Below are positions 35,828 to 48,600 of a DNA stretch of 64,000 bases, in pieces. The stretch is from Cinnamomum chago (Eukaryota > Streptophyta > Magnoliopsida > Laurales > Lauraceae), in NCBI GenBank assembly GCA_038049695.1, contig CP142453.1:265501-329500 (forward strand). Direction: 5' to 3'. The notes below the pieces were generated by a model. The model saw only the letters and a list, made by a program, of their open reading frames with translations. It made no database searches and was not told the origin of the DNA. Both the position numbers and the translations under genes were made by a program. Each line of letters begins with the position of its first letter. Position 1 is the stretch's first letter.

Positions 35828-36603
35828 CACGTCGTAAAAGGTTGCCATTACACTATGAATAAAAATTCTATCAGCCAAATAAGTTTAAGTGGCATGAGAT
35901 TTTTGAGACACAACCAAGTAACAAAGCCCGGCACTTGCGTTTTTTTATTATTACATGCCGTTTTCCTTTCCCATTACAAGACCATATCAATGTAAAAAGA
36001 AAAAAGAAAAAAACAATTTTCTTTTCATCACACCAGATCAGTGGAATTTTTACCCCTCTACCATCGGATCCTCAAATTCTATTTTTATAGGATTTGGTTC
36101 ACTGTAATAACGAACGTATAATTGATAATAATATAATTAGCATAGAGGATTAATAATATATTATATTTAAGATAGTGCTAATCACTTTATTAATCACATG
36201 TTCCACCTTACCGTGGGAGTTGGGACCCTTTTAGTCCAATGGTGAGAAAAACTTCAAGCCAGGGCCAGGGTGTGCATTTCAGTTATTTACGAACGAACGA
36301 GTATATAGTCCAAAGTTCAAACACCAAAGTCGAAACGCCTCTTCTTCTTTGTGTCTCACTCTCTCTCTTCTCCGCTACTCTTGAATCTAGATTGTGTGCG
36401 TGCGTGGTGTGGCAATCAATACAGAGGACTAAAATTCAACGGGCCCCCGTCGTCAAACCTTTGAACTGGGCGGATTCGACCCTCGAATCGATCAAGAGAA
36501 GTAAATAAATCTGAGGAATATATTTCTCTCTTCTGCTTCTCTCTCTCCTTCTCACCTTCTTTCACCACCACCGGGATCAGTCGATCGATTTGAGGCGACG
36601 ACG
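35828..36603 (+). promoter_or_regulatory. Promoter and 5' UTR region of the p24 gene
   Basis: A TATATAG box at about 36302 is followed ~50 bp later by a CT-rich tract (CTCTTCTTC, CTCTCTCTTC) typical of plant transcript starts and leaders. The start codon is at 36604, so the leader would be about 270 nt. Upstream is AT-rich DNA. The TATA assignment is by eye only. Confidence 0.4.
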
Positions 36604-39600
36604 ATGGGATTTGGATTTGGCAGAGGGCGCGGGTGTTTTTTGGTGGTTTCAGTGCTGATGGGGTTTCTGGTGACGGCCGGCAGATGCCTTCGATTCGAGC
36701 TGCCATCGGGGCACACAAAGTGCATCGCGGAGGAGATCAAGCTCAATTCCATGTCCGTAGGCAAATACAGCGTGGTTGATCCCAACGAAGGCAATCATCC
36801 CCTCCCAGATACCCACAAGCTCACCGTCAGGGTACGTACGTAGAAACACACAAACCCTAATTTTTTTTTTCACTCAATAATTTTTCATCTTCTTTGATCT
36901 TCAATTTCTTATCTTCTTCTTCTTCTTCATCATCATCATATATGGTATTTTGATTCATCAAATTTCTTTGTGGGGGTTGGGGTTGGATTTGGTTTTTTTT
37001 TTCCCCCTTTACTTTGATTTGATTTCAGGTGACTTCCCCCTATGGCTCCAGCGTTCACTATGCGGATCATGTTGATTCGGGGAATTTTGCATTTACTTCG
37101 ACAGAGGCGGGGGACTACATGAGTTGCTTCTGGGCACCCGAGCACAACCCCTCGACCACCATCACAGTTGAGTTCGAATGGAAGACAGGAGTTGCTGCGA
37201 AGGATTGGTCCAATGTCGCCAAGAAAGGCCAGATCGACGTTAGTCCTCTCTCTCTCTCTCTCTCTCTCTGTCTCTGTGATTATTATTATTATTATTGCTA
37301 TTGTTTTTATTACTATCATATCATTATTGCATTTGAGCTATCATTCCTTTTAAATTCTTTCCCTGTCCAATTTCCCAATCATTATTGATGGGTCAGGCCC
37401 AAATGACCCGGTCCGCAATGACGGGTCAGGCCCAAACCAAATGACCCAAGTCCAAACCAAATGACCCAAGTCCGTGATGAGCCCGGATCTAAATCCACCC
37501 ATTAAGGGCCGGGCCCAGATCCACTGAATGACGGAGTCAGCGCGCGCGTCGTTTTACCTACCTGCTCTTACCAATTCCCGCGGAGGATATCTTATCTGCT
37601 AGTTTGTTGAGGACGGTTCGGAAGACTCCACCAGAATGGAGCGTACATCATTGGAGATCCCTGGAGAATCTCCCCACCCGTTGGAGAAAGAGTATAAAAG
37701 GAGAAGTCCTATCAGAGAAGCCTCTCTCCGATCCTAGATACTATTATTGTAATCATTTACTCTGTAACCTCTTTCCTAGAGCAGTAAATTCACCAATTAA
37801 AGTGGACGTATGTCACATTGACCGAACCACTATAAATCCCCTCTCTCTTTCTCTCTCTCTCCATTAATTTTCTCATTAATTATTTATTACTCGACCGGTG
37901 GTGCCCGAAAACCACTTTTTGGCATCATCAGTTTGGCGCCGTCTGTGGGAACGGTAAGATTCCCTTTTTTCAAAGCCATGCCGATCACCAGGTCAACAAG
38001 GCAACAAGATGGTAATCCTTCGCGGGAAGGCGAGGGTAATCCTCCACCGACCAACCCTGCACCGAATGCTCCCGCTCCCTCTCCTCAGCAAATGTTGGAG
38101 ACCATGCAGCAGTTGGTGACTCAGAACCAACAAATATTGCAGCTCATGCTGGCAGGTCAGGGAGGAGCGCTAGGTGCAGGGTCGCAAGAAGTACCGCGCT
38201 CAGAGCAACCGGTTCCTCCACGCAGAGGGGCACCTCACCCGGGCGCCCGTCCACACGGTGCCCGGGGCCGAGGCGCCAACAGACGCCACCCTCACCTGGG
38301 TGCCCAGGGTCGAGGAATACCCCTGGGCCTAGGCGCCCAGCCTCATGGCGCCCTGGGCGCCCGTCATCAGGCCACACGCGCCCAGGGCACATCTGCTGGA
38401 GCTCCACCTGTCGTCCCACACGGCAGGCTCCTGGTCGACCCTCAAGTCAGCGCTCATCTCGACGTACCTCCTCCCCCGGGTGGAGCCCGAGGAGGGTCAA
38501 ATCGCGGTGAACTTCCACCTCCTCCCCCTGCTTCCAATGATGAGGATCCTGATTTCCAGGAGGAGGGAAGCGAAAATTACAGCCTGGAAGGCGAGAGTCG
38601 CTACCGAGGTCAGTCCAGGGAAGCTCCCAACCATTGGGACGAGAAAATCAAGGAGATGCAAAATCAGATCGGCAATGTCTTCAATGCCATGAAGGCACAA
38701 GAACCAGAATCCATTGACTACCTGGTGCAACGAACGGATACACCGTTCAAACCCTCCGTGGCAAACTACCCACTCCCCAAAAAATTCAAAATGCCGACCA
38801 TGGAAACCTTTGATGGAACCAAGGACCAGCTGGATCACTTGGAAACTTACAAAACCCTAATGCAACTACACAACATCCCTGATGAGATCATGTGTAGAGC
38901 ATTTCCAACCACGTTGAAGAGTTTCGCACGACAATGGTTCTCCAGTCTAGCCCCAGCCTCCATCTCCACCTTTGCTGAGCTAAGCAAGGCCTTTGTGTCG
39001 CACTTCATTGGAGGACGCCGCCACTAGAAGCCCGCCACACACCTACTCAGCATAAAACAGGACTGAGATGAAAGTCTGAGGAGTTACCTCACTCGTTTTA
39101 ACGAGGAGGTCCTCCAAGTCGAGGAGCCTAATGACAAAGTCACCATGACCGCCTTTCTAGGAGGCCTCCGTTCGTCCAGTTTCCTCTTTTCAGTAATGAA
39201 GCGACCACCAAAGAGCATGCCAGAACTGTTGGCAAAAGCTCAAAAATATATAAATGCTGAGGAAATCAACAGGTCCAGGCGAGGTGAATCATCTCGTGGA
39301 TCGCCAAAAGCTTGACCTACCTCTGCACTGTTCTTAAACAGGCAGTCTATCTCTAGCTTAGCGGCTCTCTCGCGGGTCGCCAAAAAAGCTTGGCCTACCT
39401 CTGCACTGTTCTCAAACAGGCAGCCTATCTCCAGCTTAGCGGCTCTCTCGCGGGTCGAGAAAAAAAAGCTTGGCCTCTGCACTGTTCTCAAACAGGCAGT
39501 CTATCTCCAGCTTAGCGGCTCTCTCGCGGGTCGCCAAAAAGCTTGACCTACCTCTGCACTGTTCTCAAACAAGCAGCCTATCTCCAGCTTAGCAGCGCCT

Positions 39601-42600
39601 GACCCACTTAGCTTGCCCAAGGTGGCGCCTCTTGATGCCTGCACACCAAGGTCAGCTTCCTCCATAGCGCCCAAAGCTCGCAAGGCAGCCCCGGCTCCCC
39701 CAAGGCAGCCCTGGCTCTCCTAAGCAGCCCAGGCTCGCCCAAGGTGCTCCAAAAGGGGGTGCATAAATCAAATCGAAGCTCTCGACAAGCCCTACAGAAC
39801 TCACCGCCTATGGCGGTGATTGAAGGTGTCAAAAGTCCAAAAAAGTTCCAGAAACAACTGTTTTGGCCCCCAGAAGTTTTTTAAAAAAAAAAAAAAAAAA
39901 ACTGCTTGCCTGGCCTGATCTGCTCGTCCGAATCAGCTGGAACAGAGCGGCGCCAGCTCCTCGTCTGCCCGCCACAGCAGCGTCAGCGCCAGGGGCGCCA
40001 CCCTCCCCCAGCAGCAAGCTGGGAGCACGCAGCAGCGCCCGGCGTTCCTCGTCCGCCTGCAGCAAGGGCGCCCAGCACAGGGGCGCCCCGTCCGACACCG
40101 CAGCAGCGCTGCAGCCCTGGGCGCCCCGTCCCTCGGTCGTCGCAGCAGATGAGAGGTTCTGACAAATGCCATACACGAGGAGGAGAAGAGCGTGACATAT
40201 GGCTTCTACTTTATGGAATAACAAAAATGCCCTCCAACAGCTATTATTTTTGAATTTTTATGGGGCTCATGAAAAAAGAGTAGGAAAAGAGAACCTGCTG
40301 ATTTGCGTGCCCACTTGGAGGAAGAATCTGATGGAGGAAAAGAAAATGGTACATTGTACGGAATATTCTCATGGAGAGAGAGTTCGGTAAGTTACAACTG
40401 TAGATGTAAGATTTCAACTTGAGACAATCATCTACTCATAAGAGAGTACCACATGGGCCCCTCTCCATGTGCTCGCCCACCTAAACAAATAAAAAAAAAA
40501 ATCTGCACGTCCACAGCAGGTGGGCGCCCACGTCTCCCCTTGCTCGCCTGGCACGCAGCAGCGCCCAGTCCGGCCGCGGTCTCGCCGCCCGCAGCGCCTG
40601 GGGCGCCCGACGTATCGCCGCCCGCGCCAGCCGCTCCAGCAGCCCGTCCGACGTCAGCGAGCACAGCAGCAGCAGGGCGCCCCTGCCTTGTTCGTCGCCC
40701 ATAAAAAAAAAAGAAAAAAAGAATGCTCACCAGGCGCCCAGCACCAGCGCCCAACAGCAGCGCCTAGCAGCAGGCTGGGCGCCCACCACTTGCTGGCACC
40801 CGCGCTCCTCGCCCCGCGCCCGCTCCCGCTCCCCACGCAGCGCCCGCGCTTGTGCTCGGGCGGCACCCGCGCTCCCAGCGCCCTTCGCGCAAACAACCAG
40901 CTCGCCCATCTGGATTGCGCCCCAAGCCTGGATTGTCGCTCTTCCTGCCAGGGTCTCATCTCCCGCATCGCCCCCACAAGCGCCATTCAGCCGCACGCCC
41001 AATAACGGCCCATCATAAAAAAAAAAAAATGGAAAAGACTTGAGGTGTTTAGCGAGTCAAAAATATATCATGAAGGGAAATAGTCATCTAGCAGAAGGAG
41101 TCTCCACCACTCAGAGCTCAAAGATTCAAGCTAATGCCCCTTCTCTTCTCTCAGTTTTCTTAGACAAGAGGCATTGGGGGGCAAATGATGGGTCAGGCCC
41201 AAATGACTCGGTCCGCAATGACGGGTCGGGCCCAAATGACCCAAGTCCGTGATGAGCCCGGATCTAAATCCACCCATTAAGGGCCGGGCCCAGATCCACT
41301 GAATGACGGAGTCAGCGCGCGCGTCGTTTTACCTACCTGCTCTTACCAATTCCCGCGGAGGATATCTTATCTGCTAGTCTGTTGAGGACGGTTCGGAAGA
41401 CTCCACCAGAATGGAGCGTACATCATTGGAGATCCCTGGAGAATCTCCCCACCCGTTGGAGAAAGAGTATAAAAGGAGAAGTCCTATAAGAGAAGCCTCT
41501 CTCCGATCCTAGACACTATTATTGTAATCATTTACTCTGTAACCTCTTTCCTAGAGCAGTAAATTCACCAATTAAAGTGGATGTATGTCACATTGACCGA
41601 ACCACTATAAATCCCCTTTCTCTTTCTCTCTCTCTCTCCATTAATTTTCTCATTAATTATTTATTACTCGACCGGTGGTGCCCGAAAACCACTTTTTGGC
41701 ATCATCAATTATTCCTGTTTACAATATCATTCAGCTGATTAATGATGTATTTACTTGCTTCTGATGTTTTCCTTTGGGTGTTGAAAATAGATTTATTTAT
41801 TTACCTATAGAGTTTGTCGTTTCAAATGGAAGAGGACTGTCAAGGACAAGGTTAATGTCCATTATTAAGTATATGGCAACATCCAATGTTGATTGATGTA
41901 GGAAGCTTCTCAGGAAGCATTGAAAAAAACAACTGGGGCCTATTTGGATAAATGAGGAGTGGAGTGAAATGAAGTGGATTTCACATGTGGAGTGGAGGGA
42001 AGAGAAGTAGGTTGGAGTTAAAAGTAGAGTACTTCACTTCACTCCATTTGGCTGCTTATTTTGAAGTTAAGGTTTGTAGTAGAATCCACTTTTACTCAAG
42101 GAAATGGAAGTATTTAGAGTTGAAGTGAAATAGAGTACATGTGACTCACAACATTACTTCATCTATCGGGCCAGACTCATTCAAACGGGATAGAGTTGAA
42201 ATTTTAGACCATTAGGGCCCATTTAACTTCACTCTACTCTATTTTTTGCCTATCCAAACAGGCTCTAAAGGTGGATTCGCTTTCTATTTTTCTCTTCTAA
42301 TCCTTTGGGGGAAAAAAAAGTGAAGGTCAGCCTTCCAGAATCAGACCAACATTGACACGCATCGGTGAATGGTGCAACAGTGGTTTGCACATCATTTAAC
42401 TCTGCGAGCTGATTTTGTCCCTCGTCAAGTAGGTTAGGATCATAAACCAGAAACATTTATCTAGACGAGGACTTTTTTTTTTTCCTTGGGTAGAGGAGAC
42501 ACCAAACTCGCACCATACACATATCTTCAAGAAACACCAGAAACAAAGCAAATTCCACATTGTCAATCATAAACTTCCAAGACTATTTACTATTCATGTT

Positions 42601-45600
42601 TTAGCAAATACTACCCACAGTTATGAAACTGTGTAAGCTCCCTCAATAGTCAGCTATTATAAAATTAAGAAATCCTTAATAACCAATTAATCATGGAACT
42701 TTCTACTATGAGATGCAAAGAAAATATTTTATTCTACTATTGCAGAAATTTTTTATTCAAAGGATCAAGAGCTCATCAATCAAGTCTTTATGCCATTATG
42801 ACTATATTTAAATTATTTGTGAATTGATACATTCTGCTTTGATATAGAAAATTGAAGTCTGTGTAGTATATTTCTTTTTACCTAATGCAGCCCTGGATCT
42901 GCGAACGAGTGTGGACACTTTCCATGAGGGGGTTTGCTGAATCTTGGATGGATTCAAAGTGAGGACCAACTCCACAATGGGGCTGGCTGAATACCTCTCG
43001 AGATTCATCATCTCACATGAGCACTCTTCAATCGAAGAGAAACACTCACAATCATGATGAAAAGAAACATATCTTTATTGAATGATGAATGCTAATCCTC
43101 TCAGTGGGGGAATACAAATATATAGGAAGGGATGGGACGCCCCTTTCCTAGTTGGAATCTACTTTCCTAAGCATTAAAGGAAACCAAATCTCCTAGAAGC
43201 TTCCCAAAAACAATTTAACAAATCAAATCATAATCAAACTAAACTCCTTATTTAAAGGCTTCTAAATAAAGAAAAACTTCTAATTAAGACTCCTAATCAA
43301 CTTGAATTTCCACATTAAATTTGTTGAACCCATTGGGCCTGTGGGATGGGCCCAGTGGGCTAGGTCGACCCATGGATCATGTGTCTAGCTTGTGTCATTT
43401 CCATTGTTCTAAATATCGGAATCGTATCGCAAATAGTCAATGGGACGAATCAAATCGTATCATGAATTGTATTGCGAATTGTATGATTTTTTATTTTTCT
43501 TATAAAAATGAAAAAAAAAAGTAAAAAATTTGAAAAGGAAAATGTATTTATTCATAATACATCCACTTTTCATCTATAGCAGCATAAAATACAGTGTCGA
43601 TTAGGACTATGATATAATTGTATGAAGCACTTCATTGACACATATTAAACATCATTGAATTAAATAGTTAAATAAGCACATCATTGAATCAATTAAATAA
43701 GCACTTCATTGACATATCATAAGTGATATGTGTAAATAGTTAAATATATGCTTAAAATGTCAATGTCTATATGAAAAGTAAACAAGCTGCAATAGTTTTT
43801 TTTTTCTTTTTTTAAAAAAATCCAATAAAAGTAAAATCCAAATCTCAAAGTAAAATCCAAATCTCATGTTAGGACATATTGAAGTTAAAGAAGTGTTTGT
43901 GAAGAAAAAATTAAAAAAGAAAAACAAAACTCCATATACTGTCGAACGGTTTAGTCAAATGCTAGTTCCTTATTCATCTCTAAAACCTCCCCAAAACTGC
44001 AAAAATTCTTAAGAGTTTTCATTAACCATTGGATAACATTTCAAAAATAGAAAGCTCTAAAAAAATGAAAGAAAGGAAAAATTAAAAGATCATTAACAGT
44101 AATCTGTTGGTTGTGGCCACTCTCGTACAGCTGAATCGCTTAAATCATAAGATTTAATGGAGTGAGTATCAATTCGTAAGGTTCACACCTAAATCCTAAA
44201 GTTCACCTATAACTGAGATTCATCGTCATTTTCCTTAAAATTCAATACAAACTGTATGATTCTGAAATATTACCTCCAATGAATCCATATTCCCTTATAA
44301 ATGAGAGAAGAAATTCGTAAATAAAAAAAAATATATTTTATAAAAAGGAACCAAACAAAAGAGGAAATGGGCTAAAGAAAAAAAAAAGAGAAACAAAATA
44401 TCTAAACATTAAAAGAAATAATTAACCGAAGAACTCCTTCCCTTGCTAGACCATCCACCATATCATTAGCTTGACATGGGATGTGATTAAAAGAAGCTCC
44501 TGACTGAGTGGAGATATCTTGCACCTCCTCTACCAAAACTGCCAATCTCCATGGGAAAGGAGATTTTTCGAAGCCCCATTGAATTGCTGAAAAGAAAATA
44601 TTCAGAAAAAGGAAATTAGTAAAGAAATAAATCCAGGGAAAACTATCTATCAACGTAACAAACATGGTGACCATTAGATATGAAGGAGTTTTCCATTTTT
44701 TTAGAGAAATTATGGTAAAATCTAACAATATATTATTGCTGAATGGGTGGTTCTGAAAGGAGGTTCCTGCCTGTTAAAGTAGGGAGGGGTCTGTGGAGGC
44801 CTATGTCAATAATTATGGAGGAGTTTAAGGGACATGTGAATCATCATTGGTGATGCAGACAAGATCAAGGTCCTTGCCAACCTTCTGTAGTAAGATCAAG
44901 GTTCTTGCAAAACTTCCCGTAGCAAGATTAACGCTCTTGCAAATCCTCTGGAGAGCCCATGTCTTAAGGTCTTCAGCAAGAATCAAAGCTTCCCAAAGAT
45001 ATGAACTCCAAAGTTTTATTTTAATAACTTTTTTTGTTCAATACAAAATAATATTTAAATGAAGGTTTCACTAATTTAAGAGTACCTAAAACTTTGGACT
45101 ACCTTTCCCCCCAAAAAAATAATAATAAAAATAAAATAAAAGAAAAGAAAACTATTTTGGACCCTACATCCAACAAAGCTCAAAATGTGAAATAAATCTA
45201 CACCATGAAATGATAACCTATTATAACTGAACTGGTAGGACTAATTTACATTATAGACTTTTGAGGATCATCCTTTTTTTCCAGATGACATAAGTCGACA
45301 TCTTGACCTCTGTATAGAAGTTAGGCCATGATCTGTATCTGAATGCAAACTCCATCACGCCTTCTTGCAACCTTTGCGAGGTTAATGCTCCAAAGCGAGA
45401 TAAAGGTTCTTGCAAAGCCTCTACAAGGCTCTTGGAATATATAGTGCGTACGCGCGCGCGAAAGTGGACAAGCAAATAAACAGAGACAATGCCAAAGCAG
45501 ATTTCATCGATATTGTGCTCCCTCCAAAATTAAAGATATTTGCTTTTCCTAGAGAAGGCCCTCCTCTCAAACCTCTCAATAACTTGTTTCCATAACACTC

Positions 45601-48600
45601 ATAGTTTTACCTATGCGATGGGGTAAGTTGAGGTGAGTGGACAGGATGCTACCCACACAATAACTAAAAAGCATGGCCAGATGCTGCACATGAGTCCTCT
45701 CCATTTTGATTTAGGATAGACCCATGGTCATCCATGGGTTGAACCACCAATGGGCCCAGCCTATTCATCTTGACCAGTTCTTTGGGCTCAGCCTACCTAT
45801 CTTAGTCTATTTAGAGTTTTATTTACTTATTGATGCAGTACAGTAGCTAAGGAAAGCCCCTGGGCCCACATGATGGATCCAGATATCGAACCAATCCTTT
45901 CGGTTCAGTCTACAGGCCCAATGGATTAAGAAGCTACCGTGGCATGCTATTTTTATCCTAAGTCTATTTCCTTGTTTAATTAGGGAACTGTTTTTAATTT
46001 GTTTGATTAGGATTAGAAGCTTTCTATTTAGAATACTTGGTGGCTAAGAAATACTGCTCTATATAGTTGAGCCCTTCATTGTAATGGGCATGCTTATTCC
46101 AATTAATCAAAGATTTCTTGAGTGTTCTCCAGTTATGGTGTGTTTTATGGTTTTGAGTGTGCCATAGGGTTGGAATCCCTTGTTGGATTCGATCAATCCC
46201 TCGGGAGATTGATATATTGCTCAATCGCGGATCCGGGGCTGCACCACTTATTTATGTTTTAAGTTGTATTTAGGTGGATGTTTTAATTATGGCCTTTGAT
46301 GTATTTGGATGGTCTAGATTAGCTTTAGGGTTATGTTTTCTCATATTTAAGCATTGTAAAGCCTCCTAGGCTAGGGAGAGTTAATGATTGGATGAAAATT
46401 TTCTTGAGTGCTTTTGGGTTTCCTGAAGTTCTTTCTTCCTCGCCCGCGATAGGGAGTTTGGCATGGGGCTAATTTTCAGGCGAAAGCATGACCTATTCCT
46501 TCCACCCTCCATCTCTACCCACCTTGCACCCGGTACCCCACTCTGCATCACATTCTCACCCCATAATTTCACACTAAAATTAATCTCCAACACCGACTGT
46601 ACCTCAAACCATAAAAACTGTTTTTAAATATTCTACTTGCTCTCCGGTAGCATCACAAAAGTACAATGGCATTGTCTGCAAATTGGAGATAGGTAACATT
46701 GGTATTGGAGTGTTTTATAGTGTCCGTCTGTAATTCTATTACCTTAAAGTCTTTTTGAAGATCTAGCTTAAGGCCTCAACAACAATTACAAACAAGAGGG
46801 TGGAGACAAAGGATGACCTTTTCATAATTTGTGTCAGCTCTTAGGGAAAGCTTTAGGAGTCATTCACCATGTCTGGAAAATAAGTTGAGGAAAGATACAG
46901 ATTCATCCAAGACCTCTACTTGTCTCCGATGCCAATTTGGTAGAGACAGGAGTCTAAAAAATCCCAATCAACCATGTCATACTCCTTTCTGAAGTCCAGC
47001 TTACAGATGACATACAATATCCTATTTATGTCTCAAATCAACACGTTCATGAGCTATTAAGCCAAAGTCCGAATTGGTGTCGTTTCTCTTCTATATAGTC
47101 ATAAGCAATAACTGATTTTACCATATTTAGCAAGAACTTGGCCGAGAACTTTGTAGAGCCTCCTAAAGAAACTAATAGAATGATAATCTTTAATGGACGT
47201 TGCTCTTTCTTTTTTCTTTTTCGAAATTAGACAATGAAAAAAGCCCACGTTTCTTATATATATATGTATTTTTAAATATTAACATTCATTGAAAAGACTT
47301 AGCAGTACAGGAGAGCTATACTGAAAATTCAAAAACAAAAGAAAAAACAAACACCACCAAAAGCATAAATACAACCACAAACACCCTAGAAAAGAAAACA
47401 CAAACGAGAGAGGGGTTAAAACAACCCCCAAGCAACCATTAGAACTTTAGAGGAAGGCCACCTCCCTCCAATTCCTCACAATGAGGTCAATAGAAATCCC
47501 ATGAAATTAAGGAACGACACTCATGAAGCTCTCTTGTACTGAAATGCTAATACCGTGTTTCTTATAGTTAGCATTTCCTAGAAAAAAAAAATATTCATAA
47601 AACCTGAAACATCACCTTTTAGTGTTTCTGATGTTGGAGAATAGTATAGAGAAAGAAAGAAGAAGCAACAACCACAACAAGAGAGAAGAAGAGAGAAAAT
47701 GCAGGAGCCAAGCTCACCACTAAATTTGTATTAATCGAAATGAAGAAATAATCTGACCCCCAAGCATAGGAACTCTTGAAGTTATATTGCATTCACCTTC
47801 CATTAAAACATGCTTAATTCCAAAGATACATTCAAGACCACAACTTACTAGGTAGTCAACTAACAGTTCCAAAACAAAACCCAACTTGCTAGGAACTAGT
47901 TACTGGGCAAAATAAATACGGTAGGAGTTCTGAGAAAATAAATTCAAAACGATGCCAAGTACTTTTCAAAATCACTTTAACTGGGTAAAAGACTTGGTCT
48001 TCCAATGTTTTCACATATGAGCCCGCATGGCAATGAAAGTGACATGGTGCCAACTAAGCTGTTGCATCAGTTTCTTAGAATCTTTGATAGACGACATAGA
48101 AAATCCATCAGGATCTGGAGCTTTGTCTCGAAAAATTAAAAAAAAAAAAAAAAAGACATACACATTGAACTTATTCCGTAAAGGGAGATTATAAGAAGTG
48201 ACTTAATACAGATTGAGTTAGAATCCGATCCGTCCAAACAAGGGCTTTGAAAGTTCTCCCCAGTCCCCATTATACATGGAAGAAAAAAATGGATAATTTC
48301 TTTGATGATGTCGACATGATCCTGCCAGAGCACTCTATGCACCCATTGGATTCCAGAGATTGAACTAAATTAGTTATTTTGGCGAGCACATGCCATCCCA
48401 TGAAAAACTTAGTATTCTTATATCTCTTATACCCATTTATTTTTTGATCTTTGTTGCCATTAAATTTCTTCTTGAAAAGACTTTTGCAAAACTCTACTTT
48501 GAGGCTCTGTTAGCACCTTGCCCTCATTTGATAAAAAAAAATTCTCTACAATGTCATGGGATTGCAATTGGGATAATATAGAATCTATTTTCCTCTACAC

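Larger units (their letters stand above)
37386..41707 (+). mobile_element. Gag-only Ty3-gypsy element (TR-GAG type)
   Basis: LTRs at 37386-37930 and 41186-41707 (TGATGG...CATCATCA) are flanked by the 5-bp duplication ATTAT (37381-37385, 41708-41712). A PBS beginning TTTGGCGCCGTCTGTGGGAA follows the 5' LTR (its TGGCGCCGT core matches a tRNA-Asp-type PBS). A purine-rich tract, GAGGCATTGGGGGGCAAA, precedes the 3' LTR. The 4.3-kb element carries only gag: no protease, reverse transcriptase or integrase. Apart from a ~23-bp duplication in the 5' LTR, the LTRs differ at about seven positions (~98.6% identity), so it is the youngest insertion dated here. It would need enzymes from another element. 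Confidence 0.92.

Noticed and set aside
36239-36508. 89-codon open frame upstream of p24
   Set aside because: It overlaps the probable leader and promoter, has no domain, and conflicts with the clear p24 start at 36604.
39829-41005. Several long GC-rich open frames on both strands
   Set aside because: They overlap in many frames and translate to Ala/Pro/Arg-rich low-complexity sequence, which follows from base composition of the repeat filler in the gypsy element.
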